This document shows, piece by piece, positions 8,703 through 15,709 of a DNA stretch of 33,475 nt (positions within the stretch are counted from its first letter, which is position 1; each line of letters begins with the position of its first letter). A program made the translations under genes and the position numbers. This DNA is from Acidobacteriota bacterium. Its GTDB lineage: Bacteria; Acidobacteriota; Thermoanaerobaculia; Thermoanaerobaculales; Sulfomarinibacteraceae. Below the pieces are notes generated by a model. The model saw nothing but the letters and a program-made list of their open reading frames with translations. It made no database searches and was not told the origin of the DNA. The stretch is from positions 1 through 33,475 of the forward strand of contig JAHECW010000042.1 in the NCBI GenBank assembly GCA_024641545.1, given 5' to 3'.

Positions 8703-8723
8703 GGTCGCCGGGCCGGGGCGACC
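8703..8723. terminator. GC-rich hairpin between convergent genes
   Basis: GGTCGCC (8703-8709) and GGCGACC (8717-8723) form a perfect 7-bp stem around a 7-base loop. It lies in the 43-base gap between two convergent genes and could terminate both, but it lacks a T-run on either strand. Confidence 0.4.
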
Positions 8724-8728
8724 GGGGG

Positions 8729-9574
8729 TCAGGCCCCGCGGGCCAGCTCCCAGCCGACCATGGCGCGCTTTCGCACGCCACCCCAGCGGTACTGGCCGAA
8801 CTCTCCCATGGACCGGATCACCCGGTGGCACGGGATGAGGTAGGCGATATGGTTGGCCGCCACCGCCGAGGCCACGGCTCGGGTCGCGGTGGGCCGGCCC
8901 ATGGTGCGCGCGAGATCCTGATAGGAGCAGAGACCGCCGGGCGGGATCCTGAGCAGCGCCTCCCAGACCTTGAGCTGGAAGTTGGTGCCGGCGAGGAGCA
9001 CCGGCATGGGGCCGTCGCCGGACCGGGCGCGGTCGAAGACCCGGTCCCGCCAGTCGGCCGCCGCTCCGGTGTCCTCCCGAAGCCCGGCGTTGGGGAAGCT
9101 CCGGCCGAGCTCCTCGACGGCGTCGGTGGGACCGGTCCGGTCGTGAAACGACAGCCAGCACACCCCGCGGTCGGTGACGCCGATGAGGCAGGAGCCGAAC
9201 GGACTGGACTCGAAGCCGTAGCGGATCGTCAACCCGTCGCCGCCCGCCCTGAACTCGCCCGGGGTCATGGCGTCCACCGCCACCATGAGGTCATGCAGCC
9301 GCCCGGGGGAGGAGAGACCCGTCTCGAACGTCGCCTCGAGCACCGATCGTGTCTCCACAAGACACTGTCGGGCATGCTCGACGGTCAAGAACTGGAGAAA
9401 ACGTTTCGGACTGATGCCCACCCAGCGACTGAACAACCTTTGGAAATGGAAGGGGCTCAGCCCCACGTGACCCGCGACCTCCTCGAGGGCGGGTTGCTCG
9501 ATCCGGTGGTCCTCGAGATAGCTCAGCGCTTGCGCGATACGTTCGTAGTCGTGATGGTGGTCGTTGGTTTCCAT
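8729..9574 (-). CDS. AraC-type regulator fused to methylated-DNA-[protein]-cysteine S-methyltransferase (Ada-like, no N-terminal Ada domain)
   Basis: A 281-residue protein. Residues about 10-108 form an AraC-type double helix-turn-helix (LEEVAGHVGLSPFHFQRLF, then ISPKRFLQFL). Residues about 115-280 are an O6-alkylguanine-DNA alkyltransferase with the acceptor C249 in LIPCHRVI, and the usual NFQLKVWEALLRIP start and MGRPTATRAVA segment. It thus corresponds to the AraC and C-terminal parts of E. coli Ada, without the N-terminal phosphotriester-repair domain that normally triggers transcriptional activation. It should repair O6-methylguanine by suicidal transfer. Whether it still regulates genes is open. 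The ATG at 9574 has only a weak Shine-Dalgarno. The region just upstream is the six-base repeat tract at 9633-9760. Confidence 0.85.
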   Translation of the reverse strand: METNDHHHDYERIAQALSYLEDHRIEQPALEEVAGHVGLSPFHFQRLFSRWVGISPKRFLQFLTVEHARQCLVETRSVLEATFETGLSSPGRLHDLMVAVDAMTPGEFRAGGDGLTIRYGFESSPFGSCLIGVTDRGVCWLSFHDRTGPTDAVEELGRSFPNAGLREDTGAAADWRDRVFDRARSGDGPMPVLLAGTNFQLKVWEALLRIPPGGLCSYQDLARTMGRPTATRAVASAVAANHIAYLIPCHRVIRSMGEFGQYRWGGVRKRAMVGWELARGA

Positions 9575-9632
9575 GAGGCCAATGTAAGCGATGCCCCGGT
9601 TGGTATCCACCCGGTTCTTGCGCTGCGGGTCG

Positions 9633-9760
9633 TGTCCGAGTCCGAGCCCGAGTCCGAGCCCGAGTCCGCGTCCGTTTCCGTTTCCGAGTCCGCGTCCGAA
9701 TCCGTTCCCGATCCCGTGCCCGTGTCCGTGTCCGTGTCCGGGACAACGTCCGCGCCCGGG
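9633..9760. repeat. six-base-periodic low-complexity tract (copy 1)
   Basis: About 21 tandem degenerate hexamers of the form (T/C)CCGNN, such as TCCGAG, CCCGAG, TCCGTT, TCCGCG and TCCGTG. The tract lies in the 440-base gap 9575-10014, just upstream of the AraC/methyltransferase gene. Open readings through it give Ser/Pro/Arg or Gly/Asp dipeptide strings in every frame and are not genes. The gap also holds the inverted repeat at 9815-9893 and a purine-rich GGGAA-type stretch near 9936-9975; nothing else was recognised there. Confidence 0.75.
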
Positions 9761-9814
9761 GCAGCGGCAGCCCCGATTGCCTCGGCCCCGGAAAGCCAAG
9801 TACCGACCCCCACC

Positions 9815-9893
9815 GGGGCGTGCCGGGCGCGGCACTGTGCCCCCACCGTCTCCCGGCAGCACCCCACGCCCCGCACAATGCCGACGCCGGGCA
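9815..9893. repeat. REP-like inverted repeat (copy 1)
   Basis: The left arm TGCCGGGCGCGGCACTGTGC (9821-9840, preceded by GGGGCG) and right arm GCACAATGCCGACGCCGGGC (9873-9892) are imperfect reverse complements separated by 32 bases. Both arms recur at 15382-15462 with a different middle, in the same order after a hexamer tract. The small internal palindrome GCCG-GGCG-CGGC resembles the style of REP elements. No transposase is nearby. Confidence 0.65.
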
Positions 9894-10014
9894 AATCGCG
9901 GCGAAAGGAGTTCGGGGCAGGGCTCGGGTCGGCGGCCACTAGGAGGGGAACGGGAAAGGAAAAGGGAGTAGGGAATCGGTTCAATTCTGGGGCCGGGCGT
10001 CCCCGCCGGCTCGT

Positions 10015-10821
10015 TTACACCCTTCCCATCGCCAACGGATTCGACGACCCGCGCGCATAGCCGGCGAGATCGACGGTGACGAAGCGGAAGCCGGCGCCGC
10101 GGACACCGTCGAGCAGCTGCCTGCGGAGCTCGTCGTCGGCCAGGCGACCGATCTCGGCGGCGGGGACCTCGATGCGGGCCAGATCGCCGTGGAACCGCAC
10201 CCGGTACTGGCTGAAGCCGAGCCCGGCGACGATCTCCTCGGCGGCCGCAACCCGTTCGAGACCGGTGACGGTGATGGGAGTTCCGGTGGGAAAGCGCGAG
10301 GCGAGACAGGCGAGCTCGGGCTTGTCGGCGGTGGGCAGCCCGAGTCGGCGCGAGTGGGAGCGGATCGCCGCCTTGTCGAAACCGAGCTCGACGAAGGGCG
10401 AGCGGACGCCGGCCTCGTCGGCGGCGCGGTTGCCCGGCCGGTGGTCCGAGAGGTCGTCGGTGTTGAGACCGTTGACGATGACCGCGAGACCACGCTCCGA
10501 TGCGATCCTCCCGCAGATGCCGTAGAGCTCGGTCTTGCAGTGGTAGCAGCGGTCCCCGTCGTTGACGAGGTACTGGGGCAGGGCGGTTTCCTGCGAGGTC
10601 TCGAGGCGGTGGGTGATCCCGATCCGCGTCGCCAGCTCGCTCGCCTCGTCGAGCTCGGCGGGGGCGAGCGACGCCGAGACCGCGGTCACCGCCAGCGCGC
10701 GATCGCCGAGCGCGTCGTGCGCCGCTTTGGCCAGCAGGGTGCTGTCGACCCCGCCGGAGTAGGCGACCAGCGCCGAACCCCGGTCACGGAACCACTCGAG
10801 CAGGGCGTCGTAGTCGGCCAC
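10015..10821 (-). CDS. larE: LarE, ATP-dependent sacrificial sulfur transferase for the nickel-pincer cofactor
   Basis: A 268-residue PP-loop protein. The ATP site SGGVDST is near residues 19-25. RCYHCK follows, and the conserved ACLASR motif places the sulfur-donating cysteine at C172 (Cys176 in Lactobacillus plantarum LarE, 276 residues). LarE adenylates the P2CMN precursor and donates sulfur from its own cysteine, making dehydroalanine, to give the thiocarboxylates of the nickel-pincer nucleotide. The start is a GTG at 10821, preceded by GAGGAGG at 10826-10832. It overlaps the last base of the larC TAG (TAGTG), so the two are translationally coupled. Last gene of larB-larC-larE. Confidence 0.93.
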   Translation of the reverse strand: MADYDALLEWFRDRGSALVAYSGGVDSTLLAKAAHDALGDRALAVTAVSASLAPAELDEASELATRIGITHRLETSQETALPQYLVNDGDRCYHCKTELYGICGRIASERGLAVIVNGLNTDDLSDHRPGNRAADEAGVRSPFVELGFDKAAIRSHSRRLGLPTADKPELACLASRFPTGTPITVTGLERVAAAEEIVAGLGFSQYRVRFHGDLARIEVPAAEIGRLADDELRRQLLDGVRGAGFRFVTVDLAGYARGSSNPLAMGRV

Positions 10822-12005
10822 TAGTCCTCCTCGACCATACCGCCGGCGGCGGCGAGGATGTCCCGCACCGGGACCCCGGTCTTGCGCGCCAGCGCGGCGC
10901 AGGCCTCGAACTCGGGCACCCGGCGCAGGATCTTCTCGCCCGCGAGGGCGAGCTTGACCGCCACCGGTCCCCACGGGGTGTCGACGGTCGCCATCCGTCG
11001 TCCCAGGTGGTGCTTCGTGACCGGATAACTGCGGCAGCCGAGGCTGGTGGTTTCCCGCAGCAGCACCTCGACCACCGTCTCGAGCGCGGCGGTCGGGGCG
11101 AGCGCGGTCAGCAGATGGCCCGGGCGGCCCTTCTTCATGACGATGGGGGTGATCGACGCATCGAGGGCGCCGGAGGCGAGGAGCCGATCGAGGACCACCG
11201 GCAGCACCCGCGGGTCGAGGTCATCGACGTTGCACTCGACCACGACGTGATCGGTCTCGCCGATCTCGGCGGTTCCGGCGGTCTCGCCGACAAAGGCGCG
11301 CAGGACGTTGGGCAGCCCGGGTCGCTCGGCGGTCCCGGCGCCGATCCCCACGGTCTCGACGGTCATCGCCGGCATGGCTCCGAAGCGGTGGGCGAAGGTC
11401 GTCACCAGCGCCGCCCCGGTCGGGGTCACGGTCTCGCCGACGACCCCGGCCGGGTGGACCGGCACCCCCGGCAGCATGGCCGCCACCGCCGGCGCCGGCA
11501 ACGGCATGGTCCCGTGGGCGCAATCGACAGTCCCGCTCCCCATGGGCAGGCTCGAGCATACGATTTCATCCACCGCGAGCTGATCGAGAGCGAGACAGGC
11601 GCCGACGACATCGACGATGGCGTCCACCGCACCCACCTCGTGGAAGTGGACCGCCTCGGCGCTCACGCCGTGGACCTCGCCCTCGGCCCCGGCCAGGGTT
11701 CGAAAGACGTTCTTCGCCATCAACGAGACGGGCTCGGAAAGCCCGGCGCCGTCGATGACGGCCTCCACCTCGGCCAGGTTCCGGTGCCGGGGATGCGATT
11801 CGGGGGCGAAACCCACCCTCAGACGACGAGCGGCAAATCCCCCGGTTCGACCCGGGGGCCACGCGATGGTGACATCGGCGAATCCGAGCGTCTCCGGCAG
11901 CGCCTCGATCAGGGGGGCGCAATCCGCAGCCTCGGTGAGGGCACAGAGCACCATGTCGCCGGCGGCGCCGCCGGCGCAGTCGAGATAGAGCACCCGGCGA
12001 CTCAT
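10821..12005 (-). CDS. larC: LarC, nickel insertion protein for the nickel-pincer cofactor (single-frame)
   Basis: A 394-residue protein with the LarC family start LYLDCAGGAAGDM, the HFHEVGAVDAIVDVVG motif, the middle VTPTGAAL region, and the C-terminal part (ECNVDDLDPR, KKGRPGHLL, then RREV-like EILRRVPEFE). The family inserts nickel into the pincer nucleotide in a CTP-dependent reaction. In L. plantarum larC is split and needs a programmed frameshift; here it is one continuous frame, as in many other bacteria. The ATG overlaps the larB stop by four bases (ATGA at 12002-12005), and its own stop overlaps the larE GTG, so all three are coupled. Confidence 0.93.
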   Translation of the reverse strand: MSRRVLYLDCAGGAAGDMVLCALTEAADCAPLIEALPETLGFADVTIAWPPGRTGGFAARRLRVGFAPESHPRHRNLAEVEAVIDGAGLSEPVSLMAKNVFRTLAGAEGEVHGVSAEAVHFHEVGAVDAIVDVVGACLALDQLAVDEIVCSSLPMGSGTVDCAHGTMPLPAPAVAAMLPGVPVHPAGVVGETVTPTGAALVTTFAHRFGAMPAMTVETVGIGAGTAERPGLPNVLRAFVGETAGTAEIGETDHVVVECNVDDLDPRVLPVVLDRLLASGALDASITPIVMKKGRPGHLLTALAPTAALETVVEVLLRETTSLGCRSYPVTKHHLGRRMATVDTPWGPVAVKLALAGEKILRRVPEFEACAALARKTGVPVRDILAAAGGMVEED

Positions 12006-12808
12006 TTCGCCTTCCCTTCACCGTCGTCGAGGGAGATCCGGTGTGCCCGGGCCGCCGAATCGCCCTCACCGAGGGCGATTCGGTGAACCAGGGTTGCGGC
12101 GCCGAAACCGTTGTCGATGTTGACCACGCCGATCCCGGCGGCGCACGAATTGAGCATCCCGAGCAGGGCGGCGACGCCGCCGAAGCTGGCGCCATAACCG
12201 ACGGAGGTGGGCACCGCCACCACCGGCCGGTCGATGAGCCCGGCCACCACCGACGGCAGCGCGCCCTCCATCCCGGCCACCACCACGACGGCGCGGGCAG
12301 CGCGCAGCCGGCCGAGCTCGGAGAAGAGCCGGTGGATCCCGGCGACCCCGACATCGACGACCCTGTCCACCGGGTGGCCGAGGTGCTCGAGAACCACCGC
12401 CGCCTCCTCGGCGACGGGCAGATCCGAGGTCCCGGCCGCGACCACCGCGACCGGGAGGTGGCGCGGACCGCCTTCGCGCCGCGCCTCGAGCACCCGCGCC
12501 GCCCTGTGGAAGGTGAGCTCGGCGAACTTCGCGACCAACGGCGCCGCCCGGTCGGCGTCAAGCCGGGTGACCAGCACCTTGCCGTGGACCTCGAGGCACC
12601 GAGCCACCAGCATCTCGAGCTGCTCCCCGGTCTTGCCGGGGGCGAAAATCACCTCGGCGACACCGGTGCGGCGCTCGCGGTCGGTGTCGAGCCGGGCAAA
12701 GCCGAGATCGTCGACGCCGCTCGAAGCCAGTCGATCGAGCGCGGCATCGACACCGGTCGACCCCGCCGCCACCTCGTTGAGGATCCTCATCAACTCGTCG
12801 CGATCCAT
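12002..12808 (-). CDS. larB: LarB, NaAD carboxylase/hydrolase for the nickel-pincer cofactor
   Basis: A 268-residue protein with a short N-terminal helical domain and a PurE-like C-terminal domain (about 115-245: VAVVAAGTSDLPVAEEA, VVVVAGMEGALPSVVAGL, then SCAAGI and VNIDNGFGAA). LarB carboxylates the pyridinium ring of nicotinic acid adenine dinucleotide and cleaves its phosphoanhydride, the first step of the pathway. C222 and E181 fit the catalytic Cys and Glu described for the family. The ATG at 12808 has GGAGG four bases upstream and is preferred over an in-frame ATG at 12832. First gene of the lar operon. Confidence 0.92.
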   Translation of the reverse strand: MDRDELMRILNEVAAGSTGVDAALDRLASSGVDDLGFARLDTDRERRTGVAEVIFAPGKTGEQLEMLVARCLEVHGKVLVTRLDADRAAPLVAKFAELTFHRAARVLEARREGGPRHLPVAVVAAGTSDLPVAEEAAVVLEHLGHPVDRVVDVGVAGIHRLFSELGRLRAARAVVVVAGMEGALPSVVAGLIDRPVVAVPTSVGYGASFGGVAALLGMLNSCAAGIGVVNIDNGFGAATLVHRIALGEGDSAARAHRISLDDGEGKAK

Positions 12809-12932
12809 CACACCTCCGATACCCGATCTCATCCGCCGGACCCGACAAGGATACCCGAGCTCGGTCTCTTCCCTTCGATCGTCCGCCCATCGATTCCGGG
12901 AATGCCCGCCGGATCGGCGAGATCGAAATGAA

Positions 12933-13577
12933 TCAGGACAGGGCCGCGACCCTCGAGAACACGTAGAGCATCTCGCGGGCGATCTGGCGGCAGCGGTCGT
13001 CGTAGACCTCGGCCTCGTGCTCGCTGCCGTCGCCTTGCTTGGGATCGTCGTAAGGGACGGCGATGCGTTCTTCGGCGCCGACCACGGATGGGCAGGCGGC
13101 GTCGGCGGATGAACACGTCATGACCGCGACGAAGCCCGCCCTCGGATTCGGCGCCGCGTCATAGACTTTTGAGAACGCCTGAATCGGCTCCATCTCGGAC
13201 TCGTACCGGACCTCGTAGACCGGGTTCTTGCCGTCGCTGAAGAATTCGACTGCGAAACCGGCCCGCCTCAGGGCGGCCACCGCCCGCGGGTTGAACGCCG
13301 TCGCTTCGGTACCGCCGGAGAAGGCCTCGACGCCGGGGACCGAGAAGCGGTGCGCCGCAGCCTGCGCCCAGAACTGGCAGAGCTGGCTGCGCCGCGAGTT
13401 GTGGCTGCAGATGAAGACCAACCGCGCCGGCCGAGCGTTGCCCGTCTTCGCGACGACACCGTCCACGACCCTCTCGAGGAGCTTCCTGCGGTCGTCATCG
13501 ACGTCGCCCTCGCCGAGACGGCGGCCGACGTACGCTTCGAGCTCCGGGAAGAGTCGTGCATCAGCTGTTGTCACCAT
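12933..13577 (-). CDS. arsenate reductase-like / low-molecular-weight protein-tyrosine-phosphatase family protein
   Basis: A 214-residue protein with the LMW phosphatase loop C57-S-H-N-S-R-R63-S in FICSHNSRRSQ, and a later DDP (177-179), the usual general-acid position. C155 and C162 (TCSSADAACP) are spaced seven apart, like C82 and C89 of thioredoxin-linked ArsC, so the three-cysteine arsenate reductase relay could be intact. It is much longer than ArsC (about 131 residues): about 50 extra N-terminal residues and an insertion near 113-147. It is therefore either an arsenate reductase variant or a related phosphatase. No ars regulator or efflux gene is adjacent. GAGGAG abuts two tandem ATGs (13580 and 13577); the second is taken but either is possible. 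Confidence 0.75.
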   Translation of the reverse strand: MVTTADARLFPELEAYVGRRLGEGDVDDDRRKLLERVVDGVVAKTGNARPARLVFICSHNSRRSQLCQFWAQAAAHRFSVPGVEAFSGGTEATAFNPRAVAALRRAGFAVEFFSDGKNPVYEVRYESEMEPIQAFSKVYDAAPNPRAGFVAVMTCSSADAACPSVVGAEERIAVPYDDPKQGDGSEHEAEVYDDRCRQIAREMLYVFSRVAALS

Positions 13578-13744
13578 CATCTCCTCAACACACCGCAGAC
13601 CTCACCTCCGAGGATGCCACACTCTCGCTCGCAATCCACTACTTTGATCGATCAGCCCGGGCGGGGCAACGCCGAAGTATCATGGCCCGTACAACATGCA
13701 GCGACACCTCAATCGAATGAACGGCGGTGCGAGGGGGGACAGGG

Positions 13745-15181
13745 ATGCGGGTTCTGCTGGTCAACCCGGACTACGAGATCGAACGCTATATGGGTCGCCA
13801 CTTCGGCCGGATGGGATGGGTCATGCCGCCGATGGGCCTGCTCTACCTTGCCGCGCAACTCGAACGGGAGGGCATCGAGGTCGAGGTCTACGACGCCCAG
13901 ATCGAGGAACGTCCGCTGGCGGCGGCCCTGAACGAGGCGAGACCCGAGATCGTCGGCATCACCTGCGCCACCGCTCTGGTGGGAAGCACTCTGGCCGCCG
14001 CGCGGCTGGTCCGGCAGACCCTGCCGGCATCCACCGTCGTGGTCGGCGGCGTCCACCCGACGGTCCGGCCGGACGATCTCGTCGGCAGCCCGGATGTCGA
14101 CATCGCCGTCCGCGGCGAGGGTCTGAAGACCATCGTGAAGATCTGCCGCGCACTGGAATCCGGGGCCGACAATGAGCTCGGCACCATCGCCGGAACCTCC
14201 CACCGTCTCGACGGCGAGCTCGTCAGCAACCCGCCAAGGCCGCTCGAGCCGGATGTCGATTCCTTCCCCTTCCCGGCGCGTCATCTCCTGCCCATGGAGG
14301 TCTACCGGATGAGCCCCGACCTCAGCATCCGACCGCCCATGGACATCGTCTTCGGCGCCTACGGCTGCCCCTATGACTGTGTCTTCTGCGCCGCCCAGAC
14401 CGTCATGGGCGGCAGCTTTCGGGCGCGCAGCCTCGACAACATCATGGCCGAGATCGACCAGGTGGTCCGCGAACAGCGGCCGCGGACCCTGCTCATGGGC
14501 GACGACAATTTCGTGCTTTCAAAGGAACGGACCCTCGACTTCTGCGACCGGTATGCGGCTCGCGGATATCACCAAACCCTGCCGTGGCAGATCGCCACCC
14601 GGGTCGACTCGGTGGACGGGGAGACCCTCCAGGCGTTGAAAAAGGCCGGTTGCTATCTCGTCTCCTTCGGCATCGAAAGTGGGGTCGGGAGACTCCTCGA
14701 CACGGTCGAGAAGGGCACCGTGGTCGGCCAGGCCGAGAACGCCGTCCGCCTCGCCAAGGAGGCCGGCCTCTACGTCAGGGCGACCTTCATCCTCGGTCTG
14801 CCCGGCGAAACCGTCGAGGACAGCGAGGCGACCATCCGCTTCTCGCGCCGCCTGCCCCTCGACCAGGTGCGCTTCGCCTTGGCGACGCCCTTCCCCGGGA
14901 CCGAACTCTGGGAGATCGCCAAAGCCGAGGGCTCGGTGGAGATCGACGACTGGATGCAGCTCAGCTCGATGGGCGGCTACCGCGAGGAGGAGCTCTTCTA
15001 CGTCCCTCGGGGACGGACCTCCGATGAGCTCAAACGGCTCCAACGACGGGCCAACTTCGGCTTCTACTTCCGGCCCCGGATCATGGCCGGCTTCGCCGGC
15101 CGGATCCGATCATTCGACGAGCTCGGCGAGATCGCCCGCGGCGCCTGGGGGCTCGTCAAGGCGACCATCGCACCGTATTGA
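13745..15181 (+). CDS. B12-binding radical SAM protein of unknown substrate
   Basis: A 478-residue enzyme. Residues about 1-140 are a Rossmann-like cobalamin-binding domain (RVLLVNPDY, MGLLYLAAQLEREG, VVVGGVHPT, VRGEG) without the classical DxHxxG motif, as is usual in this class. Residues about 195-400 form the radical SAM domain with C208, C212 and C215 in CPYDCVFC binding the [4Fe-4S] cluster, followed by MGDDNF and SFGIESG. The family includes methyltransferases and cyclases such as those for hopanoids, bacteriochlorophyll and natural products, but no subfamily was recognised. The ATG at 13745 follows a purine-rich GAGGGGGGA; a GTG at 13727 is an alternative. It is divergent from the ArsC-like gene. 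Confidence 0.85.
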   Translation: MRVLLVNPDYEIERYMGRHFGRMGWVMPPMGLLYLAAQLEREGIEVEVYDAQIEERPLAAALNEARPEIVGITCATALVGSTLAAARLVRQTLPASTVVVGGVHPTVRPDDLVGSPDVDIAVRGEGLKTIVKICRALESGADNELGTIAGTSHRLDGELVSNPPRPLEPDVDSFPFPARHLLPMEVYRMSPDLSIRPPMDIVFGAYGCPYDCVFCAAQTVMGGSFRARSLDNIMAEIDQVVREQRPRTLLMGDDNFVLSKERTLDFCDRYAARGYHQTLPWQIATRVDSVDGETLQALKKAGCYLVSFGIESGVGRLLDTVEKGTVVGQAENAVRLAKEAGLYVRATFILGLPGETVEDSEATIRFSRRLPLDQVRFALATPFPGTELWEIAKAEGSVEIDDWMQLSSMGGYREEELFYVPRGRTSDELKRLQRRANFGFYFRPRIMAGFAGRIRSFDELGEIARGAWGLVKATIAPY

Positions 15182-15362
15182 GTCCGAGCATCCGCATCCG
15201 GGGCAACGTCAGCGACAGCGTCCGTTTCCGTCTCCGATCATCTCCCCCTCCCTCTCCCGTGCCCGATGAGATTTTCAGCGGCAGCGGCAGCGACCGCGGC
15301 AGCCGCAGCGACAGCGACCGCTGCAGCATCCGCGACAGCGGAAGCGACAACGCCGCAAGCAC
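15181..15362. repeat. six-base-periodic low-complexity tracts (copy 2)
   Basis: Immediately after the radical SAM stop, degenerate hexamers GCATCC, GTTTCC and GTCTCC lead into a CT-rich stretch, then a second array of GCGGCA/GCGACA/GCGACC hexamers (about 15278-15362). Reverse-complemented, the first part aligns with the tract at 30648-30721, including the GGGAGAGGGAG and GATNAT segments. The whole gap 15182-15709 (528 bases) contains this tract, the inverted repeat at 15382-15462 and the hairpin at 15520-15579. Open readings in it are Ser/Ala/Arg strings without coding character. Confidence 0.7.
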
Positions 15363-15381
15363 GCGGGAACAAACCTCCCTC

Positions 15382-15462
15382 GGGGCGTGCCGGGCGCGGC
15401 ATTGTGCAGAACGTCGGCCATCCGGCGGCGCGGAGCGCTGCGCACAATGCCGCTGCCGGGCA
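15382..15462. repeat. REP-like inverted repeat (copy 2)
   Basis: The left arm TGCCGGGCGCGGCATTGTGC (15388-15407, preceded by GGGGCG) and right arm GCACAATGCCGCTGCCGGGC (15442-15461) pair with about 18 of 20 positions matching and one indel. They are separated by 34 bases. The arms match those of copy 1 (9815-9893), while the loops differ, so the folded structure rather than the full sequence is kept. Confidence 0.68.
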
Positions 15463-15519
15463 ACCCTCGCGGCACGACGTCCCGGTGCCTCTCTCCCGGC
15501 CCGCCACGAGGCCGCCGCT

Positions 15520-15579
15520 CGCGCGGGCAGCGCGGTCACAGCTCCCCCATCCACCCCTCGTGACCGCGCTGCCCGTGCG
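15520..15579. terminator. 20-bp hairpin (19/20 paired) with 20-base loop
   Basis: CGCGCGGGCAGCGCGGTCAC (15520-15539) and GTGACCGCGCTGCCCGTGCG (15560-15579) pair at 19 of 20 positions around a C-rich loop. It is the strongest hairpin in the window and lies between a plus-strand and a minus-strand gene that converge. It could be a bidirectional terminator or part of a small mobile repeat. There is no adjacent T-run. Confidence 0.5.
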
Positions 15580-15709
15580 ACGCTGGGACGCCGGAGGAGG
15601 CCCAGAAGGCCGGGCCTGAAGGAACCGCCTTCCCTGCGTTCCTGATGATGGATGCTTTTTACGCCCTTTGCGATGCAACCCCGCGATGGTGTGCGATGCT
15701 TCGGATTCC

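Noticed and set aside
9633-9760. CRISPR array
   Set aside because: Units are six bases and degenerate, without spacers, and no cas genes are present.
9591-9971. Open frames giving Pro-Ser-Pro-Arg or Gly-Asp-type dipeptide strings
   Set aside because: These are products of the six-base repeat tract in all frames; no start signal or coding character.
10821-12005. Split larC with programmed frameshift
   Set aside because: The frame is continuous over the whole family length.
15266-15640. Small Ala/Ser/Arg-rich proteins in the 15.2-15.7 kb gap
   Set aside because: They derive from period-6 tracts and hairpin arms, occur in several frames at once, and lack ribosome binding sites.
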